Position numbers and translations under genes: made by a program. A stretch of 64,000 nucleotides of DNA from Bacteroides ovatus. Lineage in GTDB: Bacteria; Bacteroidota; Bacteroidia; Bacteroidales; Bacteroidaceae. The DNA lies in NCBI GenBank assembly GCA_030844565.1, contig JAUUNK010000003.1, positions 1-64,000 on the forward strand, written 5' to 3'. The notes beneath the pieces are model-generated. The model did not search any database. It saw only the letters and a program-made list of their open reading frames with translations, and was not told the origin of the DNA. Positions within the stretch are counted from its first letter, which is position 1. Each line of letters starts with the position of its first letter. This document shows, piece after piece, positions 1 through 9,875 of the stretch.

Positions 1-2
1 TA

Positions 3-3000
3 CCAAGTTCTGCCAGAACTTTGAAAGTTACTTTTGTAGGTATGCAGGCACAGGAAATAGCTATAAAAGGAGAACAGATGAAAATTAGGATGAAACCTGA
101 TGCGGAGGTTCTGGAAGAGGTAGTGGTAACTGGTATGCAGAAGATGGATAAACGTCTTTTCACGGGTGCAGCAACAAAACTTGATGCAGAAGGGGTAAAG
201 CTTAATGGTATGGCGGATATTAGCCGGGGTCTTGAAGGACGTGCAGCCGGTGTGTCGGTACAAAATGTTTCCGGTACATTTGGTACAGCCCCAAAAATTC
301 GCGTGCGTGGTGCAACCTCCATTTATGGCAGTTCCAAGCCCCTATGGGTAGTAGATGGTATAATTATGGAAGATGCGGTGGAAGTGAGTGCTGACCAACT
401 TTCTTCTGGTGATGCGGAAACTCTCATCAGTTCGGCTATCGCAGGTTTGAATGCTGACGACATCGAAAGCTTCCAGATTTTAAAGGACGGTTCTGCAACT
501 TCAATTTATGGTGCACGTGCTATGGCAGGTGTAATCGTGGTTACTACAAAGAAAGGTAAAGCCGGAGTAAGTAGAATTAGTTATACCGGTGAATTTACTA
601 CCCGTTTAGTTCCCAGTTACAATGATTTTAATATCATGAATTCACAAGATCAGATGGGTGTATACAAAGAGATGGAGCAGAAAGGTTGGCTAAACTTCGC
701 TGAAACCGCCCGTACGGCGGAAAGTGGTGTATACGGAAGAATGTATCAGTTAATCAATACATATGATCCTACTACCGGACAATATGCACTGCTAAATACA
801 GACGAAGCTAAAAACGCTTATTTACGCGAAGCCGAAATGAGAAATACTGATTGGTTTGACACACTTTTCTCTCCTAGTCTGAGTCAAAACCATTCTGTAA
901 GCCTTAGTTCCGGTACCGAAAAGTCATCGTTCTACGCTTCTTTAAGTGCTATGCACGATCCGGGATGGTATAAACAAAGTGGAGTAGACCGTTATACGGC
1001 TAACTTAAATATGAATCATAATATCTTGAAGAACTTAAGCATTAACTTAATATCAAGCGCTTCTTATCGTAAGCAAAAAGCTCCAGGAACGTTGGGACAA
1101 GACATTGATGTCGTAAATGGTCAGGTAAAACGGGAATTCGACATCAATCCTTATTCGTATGCGTTGAATACTTCTCGCACGCTTGACCCACACACTTATT
1201 ATACCAGTAACTATGCAGATTTCAATATCCTGAATGAGTTGGACAACAACTATATGGAACTGAATATTGCGGATTTAAAGTTCCAAGGCGAATTAAAATG
1301 GAAACCGGTTACCGGATTTGAACTAAGCGCTTTGGGAGCAGTGAAATATCAATCAACCTCACAAGAACATAATATTAAAGACCAGTCAAATCAGGCAGGC
1401 GCCTATCGTGCAGGTCTTGACGATAAGACCATTATGGACCGCAACCCATTCCTTTATGAAGATCCGGATAATCCATACGCATTACCTATCTCTATCTTAC
1501 CGGAAGGTGGTATTTACCAACGTAGAGACTATAAAATGCTAGGTTATGACTTCCGAGCTACAGCAAGTTGGAATCATGTATATAATGATACACATATCAC
1601 CAATTTCTTTGCAGGAACAGAGATTAATTCTACAGACCGAAAAAGGAATTACTATCAAGGATGGGGTATGCAGTACTCAATGGGTGAAATACCTTATTAT
1701 GTATATCAATTCTTTAAGAAAGGTATTGAAGACGGAAACAATTATTATTCGTTGAGTCAAACCCGTAGTCGTAGCGCGGCCTTCTTCGCTAATGCCACTT
1801 ATTCTTATAAAGGTCGTTACATTGTGAATGGTACAGTTCGGTATGAAGGTACTAATCGTATGGGCAAGAGCCGTTCGGCACGTTGGTTACCTACATGGAA
1901 CGTATCAGGTGCGTGGAACGCTCACGAAGAAAAATTCTTTAATGGTTTGACTCCTGCTCTTTCACACTTTACACTGAAAGCATCTTATTCGTTAACGGCT
2001 GACCGTGGCCCGGCAGATGTTACAAATTCGAAGGCTATTATAACTAGCTATACTCCTTATCGACCTTTTACTTCCATTCAAGAATCCGGGTTGTATATTA
2101 AAGAGCTTGAAAACAGCGAATTGACTTATGAAAAGAAGCATGAGTTAAATATTGGTGCTGATATGGGCTTTTTAAATAACCGTATTAATTTAGCTGTAGA
2201 CTGGTATAAACGTAACAACTACGATTTGATTGGCATTGTTAATACACAAGGTGCAGGTGGACAGATTTTGAAATTCGCAAATATTGCTTCAATGAAGTCT
2301 CATGGTATTGAGTTCACTTTATCTACAAAGAATATTCAAACAAAAAGCTTCAACTGGAATACTGATTTTATTTTCTCTAATGCAAAAAATGAAATTACCG
2401 ATTTGAAGCAAAATGCGAATGTAATGGAACTGATTTCCGGTAATGGTTTTGCTAAACAAGGTTATCCGGTTCGCGGTCTGTTCTCTATTCCATTTGTAGG
2501 TCTTGACAAAGACGGCATTCCAATCATTATAAATGAAAATGGAGAGGCAACTAGCACTGAGATTAATTTCCAAGAACGTCAAAATACTAGTTTCCTGAAG
2601 TACGAAGGACCGACTGATCCTACTATTACAGGTAGTTTTGGTAATATGTTCTCCTATAAAGGTTTCCGTTTGAATGTATTTATCACTTATTCATTTGGAA
2701 ATGTAATTCGCTTAAATCCGGTATTTAAAGCATATTATTCAGACTTAACAGCAATGACTCGCGAATTCAAAAACCGATGGACACTTCCGGGAGATGAAGC
2801 AAGTACAAGAATTCCTGCTATTTTGAGTAAACGAAAGTATGATAGCAATGAAGATTTGAAATATGCCTACAATGCTTATAACTACTCAACCGAGCGCATT
2901 GCCAAGGGGGATTTCATCCGTTTAAAAGAGATTTCTCTAGCTTATGATTTCCCGAAAACATGGATTAAGACCTTCAAGTTGACAGACCTTTCGTTGAAAG

Positions 3001-3134
3001 TTCAGGCTACCAACCTTTTCTTAATTTATGCAGATGATAAGCTCAATGGTCAAGATCCGGAATTCTTTAATGCAGGTGGTGTTGCTTCACCGGTTCCCCG
3101 CCAATTTACTATTACCTTAAGACTGGGCTTATAA
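3..3134 (+). CDS. SusC/RagA-like TonB-dependent outer-membrane transporter (5' end outside window)
   Basis: This is the outer-membrane barrel of a SusCD importer. The reading frame is open from base 3 (first residues PSSARTLKVTFVGM), so the signal peptide and most of the N-terminal carboxypeptidase-regulatory-like domain lie outside the window; the TTG at 21 is not a real start. Visible features are the end of that domain, the EEVVVTGMQ junction, a plug domain with the family-typical RVRGATSIYG, WVVDGI, ILKDGSATSIYGARA and GVIVVTTKKG motifs, and a beta-barrel ending in an aromatic-rich strand (QFTITLRLGL). It is followed after 12 bp by a SusD-like gene. The downstream partners are a zinc hydrolase and non-enzymatic lipoproteins, not glycosidases, which suggests a peptide or protein ligand (inference). 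Base composition is AT-richer than in the PULs further right. Confidence 0.95.
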   Translation, partial: PSSARTLKVTFVGMQAQEIAIKGEQMKIRMKPDAEVLEEVVVTGMQKMDKRLFTGAATKLDAEGVKLNGMADISRGLEGRAAGVSVQNVSGTFGTAPKIRVRGATSIYGSSKPLWVVDGIIMEDAVEVSADQLSSGDAETLISSAIAGLNADDIESFQILKDGSATSIYGARAMAGVIVVTTKKGKAGVSRISYTGEFTTRLVPSYNDFNIMNSQDQMGVYKEMEQKGWLNFAETARTAESGVYGRMYQLINTYDPTTGQYALLNTDEAKNAYLREAEMRNTDWFDTLFSPSLSQNHSVSLSSGTEKSSFYASLSAMHDPGWYKQSGVDRYTANLNMNHNILKNLSINLISSASYRKQKAPGTLGQDIDVVNGQVKREFDINPYSYALNTSRTLDPHTYYTSNYADFNILNELDNNYMELNIADLKFQGELKWKPVTGFELSALGAVKYQSTSQEHNIKDQSNQAGAYRAGLDDKTIMDRNPFLYEDPDNPYALPISILPEGGIYQRRDYKMLGYDFRATASWNHVYNDTHITNFFAGTEINSTDRKRNYYQGWGMQYSMGEIPYYVYQFFKKGIEDGNNYYSLSQTRSRSAAFFANATYSYKGRYIVNGTVRYEGTNRMGKSRSARWLPTWNVSGAWNAHEEKFFNGLTPALSHFTLKASYSLTADRGPADVTNSKAIITSYTPYRPFTSIQESGLYIKELENSELTYEKKHELNIGADMGFLNNRINLAVDWYKRNNYDLIGIVNTQGAGGQILKFANIASMKSHGIEFTLSTKNIQTKSFNWNTDFIFSNAKNEITDLKQNANVMELISGNGFAKQGYPVRGLFSIPFVGLDKDGIPIIINENGEATSTEINFQERQNTSFLKYEGPTDPTITGSFGNMFSYKGFRLNVFITYSFGNVIRLNPVFKAYYSDLTAMTREFKNRWTLPGDEASTRIPAILSKRKYDSNEDLKYAYNAYNYSTERIAKGDFIRLKEISLAYDFPKTWIKTFKLTDLSLKVQATNLFLIYADDKLNGQDPEFFNAGGVASPVPRQFTITLRLGL

Positions 3135-3146
3135 CTTAAAATCAGA

Positions 3147-4712
3147 ATGAATATGAAGAAATATATAATACTGGTCAGTGTGACCGCACTTGCAATAGGT
3201 TTTTCATCGTGTTCTAATTTTTTAGATGAACTTCCTGATAATCGTACAGATTTGCAAGAGACAAATGTTGGAAAAATATTACTAGCAGCCTATCCTACTA
3301 CAACCATCTGTGAGATGGGAGAAATGTCATCAGACAATACTGATGCTTATCCCAATCGTTTTTCTGCCTTCAACCGCTTGCAAGAAGACCTTTATAAGTG
3401 GGCCGACTCTGCAGAACAAAGTGAGGACTCTCCCCATGCCCTCTGGGAATCGTGTTACATGGCAGTCTCTGCCTGCAATGAGGTTTTGAAAGTGATTGAA
3501 AAAGCAGGTAACCCAGCTTCTCTAAGTGCTGAAAAGGGAGAAGCCCTAGTATGCCGCGCGTATGCTCATTTTTTACTTGCTAATACTTTTTGTAATGCTT
3601 ATGGCAGCCAAGCAAGTTCAGATCTGGGTATTCCCTACATGAAAACGATAGAGACGACCGTGAGCCCTACCTACCAGCGTGGAACACTGGAAGAAGTATA
3701 TCAAAACATTGAGAAAGATCTATTGGAAGGCCTGGAATTAGTTACTGATAATTATACCGTGCCCAAATATCACTTTACAAAGAAGGCAGCCCAAGCTTTT
3801 GCTGCACGCTTTTATCTGTATTATGTGAAATCGGATAAGTCTAATTATACTAAGGTGATCGATTACGCGACGAAAGTATTAGGAAACAATCCGGCCACTT
3901 CTGTACGCGACTGGGAGTCTTTGGGTAAATTAGATATAAATGGTGAAATTCAGCCAAATGCTTATGTAGATGCGACGAATGCCGCTAACCTCTTATTGGT
4001 CAGCGCAAATTCTTATTGGGGGTATGTTCATGCACCGTATGGAACAGGAGAAAGATATGCTCATGGGTCCAAAGTGGGCAACGAGACATGTAATTCCGTT
4101 GGTCCTTGGGGAAATGATTATTATATGGGTGTTTGGAGTAACTCAAGTGCACTGCCGACAAAGATTGTCGTTATGAAAATAACTCAATACAAAGAAGTGG
4201 TTGATGCCGTAGCGGGAACGGTAAATGGACATATGATTAATGCAGCATTTACTACGGATGAGACATTACTTTGCCGCGCGGAAGCATACGCTATGAAAGA
4301 AATGTATCCGCAGGCAATAGCCGATTTAAATGTATGGCAGGAAGCATATACACGTTCTACTACCCCACTTACCATAGAGTCTATAAACAATTTCTACGGA
4401 AGTATAGAATATTACACCCCTACTGAATCTACAGTAAAGAAAAAGTTGAATCCGGACTTTGCTATAGCAAGTGAAACGCAAGAAAATGTAATCCATTGCA
4501 TACTTCATGCACGACGCTTGACAACCTTACATGAAGGTCTCCGATGGCAGGATATTAAACGCTATGGCATTACTATTTATCGTCGTTTAATGAATGATAA
4601 CGGAACAATTACCATTACCGATAAACTGGAACCGAACGATCCTCGCCGGGCGATACAGATACCGAGTGATGTTATTTCAGCGGGATTAAAACCAAACCCC
4701 AGAACTAAATAA
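3147..4712 (+). CDS. SusD/RagB-like ligand-binding lipoprotein
   Basis: This is the surface lid protein of the SusC importer just upstream. The N-terminus is a lipoprotein signal with the lipidated Cys at about residue 22, in the FSSC box, followed by SNFLDELPDN. The helical TPR-like body contains an ALVCRAYAHFLLAN helix, a later LLCRAEAYAMK helix, and an EGLRWQDIKRYG segment near the end, all typical of the RagB/SusD fold. At 521 aa it is of normal length. ATGs at 3147 and 3153 are both possible starts; the second fits the usual MKK opening. Spacing to SusC is 12 bp and to the next gene 13 bp, so it is part of one operon. The ligand cannot be read from the sequence. Confidence 0.94.
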   Translation: MNMKKYIILVSVTALAIGFSSCSNFLDELPDNRTDLQETNVGKILLAAYPTTTICEMGEMSSDNTDAYPNRFSAFNRLQEDLYKWADSAEQSEDSPHALWESCYMAVSACNEVLKVIEKAGNPASLSAEKGEALVCRAYAHFLLANTFCNAYGSQASSDLGIPYMKTIETTVSPTYQRGTLEEVYQNIEKDLLEGLELVTDNYTVPKYHFTKKAAQAFAARFYLYYVKSDKSNYTKVIDYATKVLGNNPATSVRDWESLGKLDINGEIQPNAYVDATNAANLLLVSANSYWGYVHAPYGTGERYAHGSKVGNETCNSVGPWGNDYYMGVWSNSSALPTKIVVMKITQYKEVVDAVAGTVNGHMINAAFTTDETLLCRAEAYAMKEMYPQAIADLNVWQEAYTRSTTPLTIESINNFYGSIEYYTPTESTVKKKLNPDFAIASETQENVIHCILHARRLTTLHEGLRWQDIKRYGITIYRRLMNDNGTITITDKLEPNDPRRAIQIPSDVISAGLKPNPRTK

Positions 4713-4725
4713 AAATCGATAAGTT

Positions 4726-5604
4726 ATGAAAAGATATAAAGTATACATATTGATGGTTACAATAGCCGGACTCTTAGGCTCATGTAACAAAGATGATATT
4801 GATACAGGGCACAGTATATTTGGCCCTACTGAGGTGTATGAACCTAATGAGTTTGACAAATGGTTGCTTGATAATTACATTTATCCTTATAATATTCAGG
4901 TAAAATATCGTCTAGATGACAATGAAACTGATGTAGAATATAATTTGGTTCCAGCCAAGTATGATAACGCAGTTACATTGGCCAAGATTGTAAAATTCGT
5001 ATGGCTGGAAGCTTATGACGAAATATGGGGAATTGACATGACCCGTACGTATGTGCCCAAGCTACTCCAGTTCATTGGAAATGTTGCTTATACAGAGTCA
5101 GGTATGATCCTTGGTCAAGCCGAAGGAGGAATGAAAGTAACTCTATTTCGTGTAAATGAGATTGATAAGAATAATCTTAATACGGCTCAATTGAATGAAT
5201 ATTATTTCAAGACAATGCACCATGAGTTTACACATATTCTTAATCAGAAAAAAGCCTATGATCCTTCCTACGACCGAATATCAGAATCTGACTATGTAGG
5301 TTCAAGCTGGTATCGGATAGACGACCTCGAAGCTTTGCAAAAAGGATTTATTTCTCCTTACTCAATGGATCGCGCTACCGAGGATTTTGCCGAAATGGTT
5401 GCTATTTATGTCACCAATGATGCAAGTACTTGGGAGAATATGCTCGAAATTGCTGGCTCAACAGGAAAACCTATTATTGAGAAAAAATTTGAAATTGTAT
5501 ATGATTACATGCTCAATTCTTGGGGACTTGATTTGAACAAATTGCGCGACATTGTTTTGCGCCGCCAAAGTGAAATTAATGAATTGGATTTAAGTACGCT
5601 TTAA
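4726..5604 (+). CDS. HExxH zinc-metallohydrolase lipoprotein linked to a SusCD importer
   Basis: This 292-aa lipoprotein has a signal ending in LLGSC (Cys20) followed by the acidic NKDDID, a pattern favouring surface display. It carries a clear zinc-binding HHEFTH motif (His166, Glu167, His170). A downstream EDFAEMVAIYV helix (Glu219 or Glu223) could provide the third ligand, as in gluzincins. It matches the family known as substrate-import-associated zinc metallohydrolase lipoproteins, which occur beside SusC/SusD genes in Bacteroidetes. The probable role is cutting a protein or peptide ligand at the cell surface for import by the adjacent transporter. That role is inferred from the motif and the neighbours; the exact substrate is unknown. 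Confidence 0.85.
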   Translation: MKRYKVYILMVTIAGLLGSCNKDDIDTGHSIFGPTEVYEPNEFDKWLLDNYIYPYNIQVKYRLDDNETDVEYNLVPAKYDNAVTLAKIVKFVWLEAYDEIWGIDMTRTYVPKLLQFIGNVAYTESGMILGQAEGGMKVTLFRVNEIDKNNLNTAQLNEYYFKTMHHEFTHILNQKKAYDPSYDRISESDYVGSSWYRIDDLEALQKGFISPYSMDRATEDFAEMVAIYVTNDASTWENMLEIAGSTGKPIIEKKFEIVYDYMLNSWGLDLNKLRDIVLRRQSEINELDLSTL

Positions 5605-5616
5605 CAATTGTAAGAT

Positions 5617-6873
5617 ATGAGAAAATTTAAAATATATGGCTTACTGGCTTGTGTTTGCCTGATGATGCAATCCTGTCTGTTTAATGAAGATGATATCTTT
5701 GATGAATCTTCTGCACAACGGGCTATAGCCTCTGTTGACGAATGTCAGGAGGTTTTAAAAAGTGCAGCCAATGGGTGGCTACTCGAATACTATACAGGAG
5801 AAGACGGAGAATATGGTGGCTTTAATATTTTGGCCCGCTTTGATGGCAATAATGTAACTATGGCTGCGGATTTTTCCACAAATAATTATGAGATCGGTCA
5901 AGAATCTACTTCTTTATATAAAGTTGTATCGTATCAGGGAACGGAATTAAGTTTTGATTCATATAATGAATTGATTCATGCATTCTGTGAACCGAACGGT
6001 TATAATTCACCGGGATATGCCGGAGATTATGAATTCGTTTTCAGAAGCGTTTCAAAAGAAAAGATTGTATTGACTGGAAAAAAGCATGGAGTAACCTTGA
6101 TTATGACACCTCTGCCTGCAGAAACAAACTGGCAAGAGAAGTTGACGAGTATTGCCAATGTCGCCACACGTGCTTCGTATGTTACCTATAAGTTGATTGT
6201 GAACGGAGAGGAAATAACTAAAATGGGACAAGAGGAGCATGCTTTTGTAGTCACAAAAGTAGATGAAACCGGTCAGGAAACAGTAAATCTGTATCCGTTT
6301 ATATATACGGAAGAGGGCGTAAAAATGTACGAGCCGTTACTGGTTAATGGAGTAGCCATGAACAACTTCAAATGGGATAATGAAAACCTTGTCTATGTCT
6401 GTACAGATGCAGGTGTAGATGCAAAAATAGAATTTTATTGCCCTGAAGGTTATCTTAACTATTTAGGCACTTATATACTACAATTAGCTAATGGAAAAGG
6501 TCTACAACTTGAACTCAAACAAAAAATGATAGGAAAGTCATTTGCTATGAATTTTCTTCTAAATAATATTCCTATTGAGTTTGTATACAACTATAATATG
6601 ACAACAGACTGTATTGATATACCTTCGCAGACTGTTGGCGTATATCAAGGATACAATATACTATTATATCCTGGAACTCCCGCAGGTCAATTTTATGCAG
6701 ATAATTCAGCCGTATTCAAGGGACGCATTGCAAATGCAGATCCACTAACTATTAAGTTTACTTATCCAAGTGATCCTACATGTAACACCATGTTGCTGTT
6801 GTATGAAAAGGCAGACGGTTGGTATGGATTCTCTACAGCGTTTCAGAATGTAACACTGATAAAAGTTGATTAA
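5617..6873 (+). CDS. DUF4302-like lipoprotein
   Basis: This is a 418-aa lipoprotein with signal end MMQSC (about Cys20) followed by LFNEDDIFDE, an acidic patch typical of surface-exported Bacteroides lipoproteins. The region around residues 30-80 (SAANGWLLEYYTGEDGEYGGFNILARF) resembles the DUF4302 family, which is commonly encoded after SusC/SusD pairs. The rest looks beta-rich, and no catalytic motif was seen. It starts 12 bp after the zinc hydrolase and 17 bp before the next lipoprotein, so it is probably co-transcribed. A role as an accessory ligand-binding or scaffold subunit of the outer-membrane complex is inferred. Confidence 0.75.
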   Translation: MRKFKIYGLLACVCLMMQSCLFNEDDIFDESSAQRAIASVDECQEVLKSAANGWLLEYYTGEDGEYGGFNILARFDGNNVTMAADFSTNNYEIGQESTSLYKVVSYQGTELSFDSYNELIHAFCEPNGYNSPGYAGDYEFVFRSVSKEKIVLTGKKHGVTLIMTPLPAETNWQEKLTSIANVATRASYVTYKLIVNGEEITKMGQEEHAFVVTKVDETGQETVNLYPFIYTEEGVKMYEPLLVNGVAMNNFKWDNENLVYVCTDAGVDAKIEFYCPEGYLNYLGTYILQLANGKGLQLELKQKMIGKSFAMNFLLNNIPIEFVYNYNMTTDCIDIPSQTVGVYQGYNILLYPGTPAGQFYADNSAVFKGRIANADPLTIKFTYPSDPTCNTMLLLYEKADGWYGFSTAFQNVTLIKVD

Positions 6874-6890
6874 TTAACAAACAGCATATT

Positions 6891-7925
6891 ATGAAGAAAA
6901 TAACAAGCATATTTGCATTATTATTATGCGTATTCATCTTTTCATGTAGTAATGAGGATGATAAAGAAACATCTTCTTTGCAGATTGTTAGCTCAGATGT
7001 TTCATTTGAATCTGCGGAAGGAACCGGTACTATAAAGGTAGCCACAGTAAATGAAATTACTGCTACCTCCAATAAAGATTGGTGTATTGTAAGTGTGGCT
7101 GGAGATATTGTGAACGTTTCTGTCAATGAGAATACGGAGATGTCCGGACGTACAGCGGCAATAACCATTACTGACGGTAAATCGACTACTTTGGTTCCTG
7201 TTTCACAGGGTGGCTGCATTGTCTTGTATAATAAATCAGAATTGGGACATGCCTTTACTTATGCCGGAGGTTCTGCTACAGTGTCTTTCTCAACGACAGC
7301 GTCTTATTCAATAGAAGTGCCCGCGGAAGCTCAGGGTTGGTTATCATATACGCTTGATAAAGAAAACGGAACTATGACATTTAATGTCGCTCCAAGTTCT
7401 GATAAAACTCCTCGGGGAGCAGCAGTCAAAGTTACCGCAGGTAAAAAGACTATATACTATCATCTTGGCGAGTATGAGTTAAATGATATTGCCGGTATAT
7501 GGACAGCATCTTTTATTGATGGAGATGATAACATTGTAAAAGAAGAAATAGAAGTAATACAAGATGAAGAAGAGCCTACTATCTTCTATTTGTCAGGCGT
7601 TTCCAACTTTTTTGCTCTACCTCTAATTTATAATGGAGAGACTTTACTTACCATGGGAGGTCTTAATTTAGGAAAATATGGAGGAATATATAACATCTAT
7701 ACTGTAGCACTGTCTGAAGGCGGATATTATAGCTGGGATATGTCAATACAATATGTCGCTTATCCGTCATCCATGAATGGTAAATTTGCATTGGTATTTG
7801 GTGATAATGGTTCTTGGGATGGAGATATTGTCAATGGTATTGCTTACTGGGCATTTTCCGGTACTGCTGGAACAGGAAGTGTAGGATGGTTAGAGAAATT
7901 TTATACTCTTACACTAAATAAATAA
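6891..7925 (+). CDS. BACON-domain-like lipoprotein, last gene of the SusCD/zinc-hydrolase operon
   Basis: This is a 344-aa lipoprotein: the signal ends FIFSC at about Cys19, followed by SNEDDKE. Residues about 30-110 form a beta-sandwich of BACON type (SNKDWCIVSVAGDIVNVSVN followed by RTAAITITDG and LVPVSQGG). A second similar repeat covers about 115-195 (SYSIEVPAEAQGWLSYT then TFNVAPSSDKTPRGAAVKV). The C-terminal 150 residues are beta-rich and unrecognised. BACON domains are thought to bind glycans or proteins. Here it closes the operon, since a strong hairpin lies about 75 bp downstream. A role as a surface binding subunit is inferred. Confidence 0.75.
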   Translation: MKKITSIFALLLCVFIFSCSNEDDKETSSLQIVSSDVSFESAEGTGTIKVATVNEITATSNKDWCIVSVAGDIVNVSVNENTEMSGRTAAITITDGKSTTLVPVSQGGCIVLYNKSELGHAFTYAGGSATVSFSTTASYSIEVPAEAQGWLSYTLDKENGTMTFNVAPSSDKTPRGAAVKVTAGKKTIYYHLGEYELNDIAGIWTASFIDGDDNIVKEEIEVIQDEEEPTIFYLSGVSNFFALPLIYNGETLLTMGGLNLGKYGGIYNIYTVALSEGGYYSWDMSIQYVAYPSSMNGKFALVFGDNGSWDGDIVNGIAYWAFSGTAGTGSVGWLEKFYTLTLNK

Positions 7926-8001
7926 GATAGCAAGCGTGCTTTAGCTAAGTCTATCTCTCTGACAGCTAGAAGATTTGGCTTTACATTAATTGTTTATAAA
8001 G

Positions 8002-8030
8002 AGAGTGTATCATTTTTTTTGATACACTCT
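8002..8030 (+). terminator. Hairpin terminator after the SusCD/zinc-hydrolase operon
   Basis: A perfect 11-bp inverted repeat (agagtgtatca / tgatacactct) encloses a loop of seven T. The downstream T-run is weak (ttactta). It stands 76 bp after the last gene of the operon and before the promoter of the next one. Confidence 0.65.
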
Positions 8031-8059
8031 TTACTTATCTATATTTTTTTAAGTTTGTG

Positions 8060-8091
8060 TTTGGAAAAAAGAAAAATTTTTCTTATCTTTA
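8060..8091 (+). promoter_or_regulatory. Probable Bacteroides-type promoter of the 8140 gene
   Basis: TTTG at 8060-8063 and tatcttta at 8084-8091 (one mismatch to TAnnTTTG) are separated by 20 bp, within the spacing normal for Bacteroides promoters. The start codon is at 8140. Confidence 0.5.
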
Positions 8092-8139
8092 GCCATCTTA
8101 TTAGTTCACCTTTTATGTTTACTTAAAAACTAAAGTATT

Positions 8140-8544
8140 ATGAAACGGACACTCTTTTTTTGCATGTTACTGCTTATTGGGGTTACTAGTGCTATGTCAC
8201 AGATAGTTTCTTACCCCGAAGGTCCTCCTATTGATCTTCCTTTTATCCAGTATGTCACAGTAGAAACTTCCATCCAATGGGAAGAAAATGGAATGGGTTA
8301 TGCTACTGCGACCCTACCTCTTAATTTAGACAAAACTGTTAATAGGCAAGCTTTCCTTGACTTTGAATATAAAGCCGTAGGCAACACCTTAGAGTTTACC
8401 TTCTTTTCAGCTACCCCTAAAATAGACCATGTAACACTTGAATTTGAAGATAAGGACTTCAGCTGTGGGTATACAAATAATTCGACCAAGCACGAATACT
8501 TTATGTACAAGTGGAAATATATAATAGACATCTATTTCCAATGA
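8140..8544 (+). CDS. Small exported protein of unknown function
   Basis: This 134-aa protein has a classical signal peptide (MKRTLFFCMLLLIGVTSAMSQ) and no lipobox cysteine, so it is predicted to be secreted or periplasmic. The mature part is beta-rich with many aromatic residues and contains two cysteine-free strands followed by FSCGYTNN. I do not recognise a family; the size and signal resemble small exported domains that are frequent in Bacteroides. It is a single-gene unit: a promoter-like pair lies at 8060-8091 and a strong bidirectional terminator directly after the stop. Confidence 0.6.
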   Translation: MKRTLFFCMLLLIGVTSAMSQIVSYPEGPPIDLPFIQYVTVETSIQWEENGMGYATATLPLNLDKTVNRQAFLDFEYKAVGNTLEFTFFSATPKIDHVTLEFEDKDFSCGYTNNSTKHEYFMYKWKYIIDIYFQ

Positions 8545-8592
8545 AAAAGAGCCGTATCATTACTCAAAAATAGAGTTTGATACGGCTCTTTT
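8545..8592. terminator. Bidirectional terminator between convergent genes
   Basis: A perfect 15-bp inverted repeat (8545-8559 with 8578-8592) has an A-run on the left and a T-run on the right, so it can serve both the 8140-8544 gene (+) and the DUF4861-like gene (-). The 18-nt loop holds a small inner stem (actc / gagt). Confidence 0.85.
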
Positions 8593-8614
8593 ATGTTTTG
8601 TCAGTTACAATCTG

Positions 8615-9859
8615 TTAATAAGTCACCTTCAACGGCGCACGCAAGTTCTGTGCATACTGAGCCATATACTCATTCCACGAAGCAGCATCTTTGATGTCCG
8701 CTTTATCCCAGGCAGCACCCCAATAGTAAGTATATTCCGAGCCCGGCTCGTAGTCGCTGATAGCCAATACATGACCATCGGCACCGCCACGGAGTTCTTT
8801 CTTCTCCTTTTCGGGGAACAATACCACTTTGGCATCCTTCACCTGAGCGGGGAAGGCAGCACCTACGAATATCTTGCCGTTGCCTGCGTTTGCGTTGTCC
8901 GTCGGGTCAACATACGTGATATATCCTTCGGCAGCTTCGGCTACTACTGCACCATCCGGTTCGTGAAGCACGATTCCCGTTACCACCGGCATAGCTTCTT
9001 TCAGGTTACTGTAAGAGACCACTGTCTTGTTCAGATGGGAACCGGCATCCAGAGAGATAACACGGGTCTCAACGACATTGGAATCGCCACGAACCACCAG
9101 AGGATTATATTCCAACTTCACCGTGAAACGCAGCGGACCGTTGTCCAGAATGTCCTGGGTACGGTAGCAATAAGGATAGATAATCGTATCGCCAGCCATC
9201 AATGCAGCCGTACCACCACCCAGCGTAGGACCCACTTTATAGCAATCGAGCCCATTACCGTGGTCTACGTGATAAGATACCGAGCGGTAAAGCTCATTGG
9301 CAGCCTTCGGATCTTTCTTCCGTAATTCGGCTATTTTAGCGCTTATTTCGGGGTTTAATTCTCCGGCATATCTGGCTTCAACTACCGGTTCGGTGGTGTT
9401 ATACTTCGTCCATACATCGTAACCGAAAGCACGTTCCCCGCTCTTTTGCAAAGCAGGACCATACGTACGGAAAGCAACGAGGTCGTTTTCCCATGCTACA
9501 TCGTCCACACGTTCGGGATAATACTTTCCGCAAGCCTTCACTGGGAAAGCATCCGGAGTTCCTGCCTGAATTGTGTAATTAGCCGTTGCATTGGCTTTCA
9601 CCGTAGCAGGGAATATCACATTTCCGTCATACGTAATCTGATAGGGCACTTGCTGGTTGTCGGCATCGAGAACCACGATTTGAGCAGTATCCGCCAGTTG
9701 CAACCGGGAAGAGACATCGCTCATGGGCACTTCTACGATTTCCTCCGTGCGGTCCACGCCCAGAGGATTGGTTACCGTCACAGTCATCGCTTTCTTGCTG
9801 TCTGCGCAGGAGAAAAAGAAAAGCGCGGTTGCAATCAGAAAGAATATATTCTTCTTCAT
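8615..9859 (-). CDS. DUF4861-like lipoprotein in the uronate operon
   Basis: This is a 414-aa exported protein: the signal ends FFFSC (Cys18) followed by ADSKKA, with no strong acidic patch, so it is probably periplasm-facing. The body begins VTVTNPLGVDRTEEIVEVP and includes an ERVDDVAWENDLVAFRTYGPA segment and an HGNGLDCYKVGPTLGGG segment, which match the DUF4861 family. It is the last gene of a kduI-kduD operon, 16 bp after kduD. Because both partners act on products of unsaturated uronides, a role in processing uronic-acid oligosaccharides is a reasonable inference. I see no catalytic motif that would settle its activity. Confidence 0.7.
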   Translation of the reverse strand: MKKNIFFLIATALFFFSCADSKKAMTVTVTNPLGVDRTEEIVEVPMSDVSSRLQLADTAQIVVLDADNQQVPYQITYDGNVIFPATVKANATANYTIQAGTPDAFPVKACGKYYPERVDDVAWENDLVAFRTYGPALQKSGERAFGYDVWTKYNTTEPVVEARYAGELNPEISAKIAELRKKDPKAANELYRSVSYHVDHGNGLDCYKVGPTLGGGTAALMAGDTIIYPYCYRTQDILDNGPLRFTVKLEYNPLVVRGDSNVVETRVISLDAGSHLNKTVVSYSNLKEAMPVVTGIVLHEPDGAVVAEAAEGYITYVDPTDNANAGNGKIFVGAAFPAQVKDAKVVLFPEKEKKELRGGADGHVLAISDYEPGSEYTYYWGAAWDKADIKDAASWNEYMAQYAQNLRAPLKVTY

Positions 9860-9875
9860 AATGTGTGTGCCCTGA

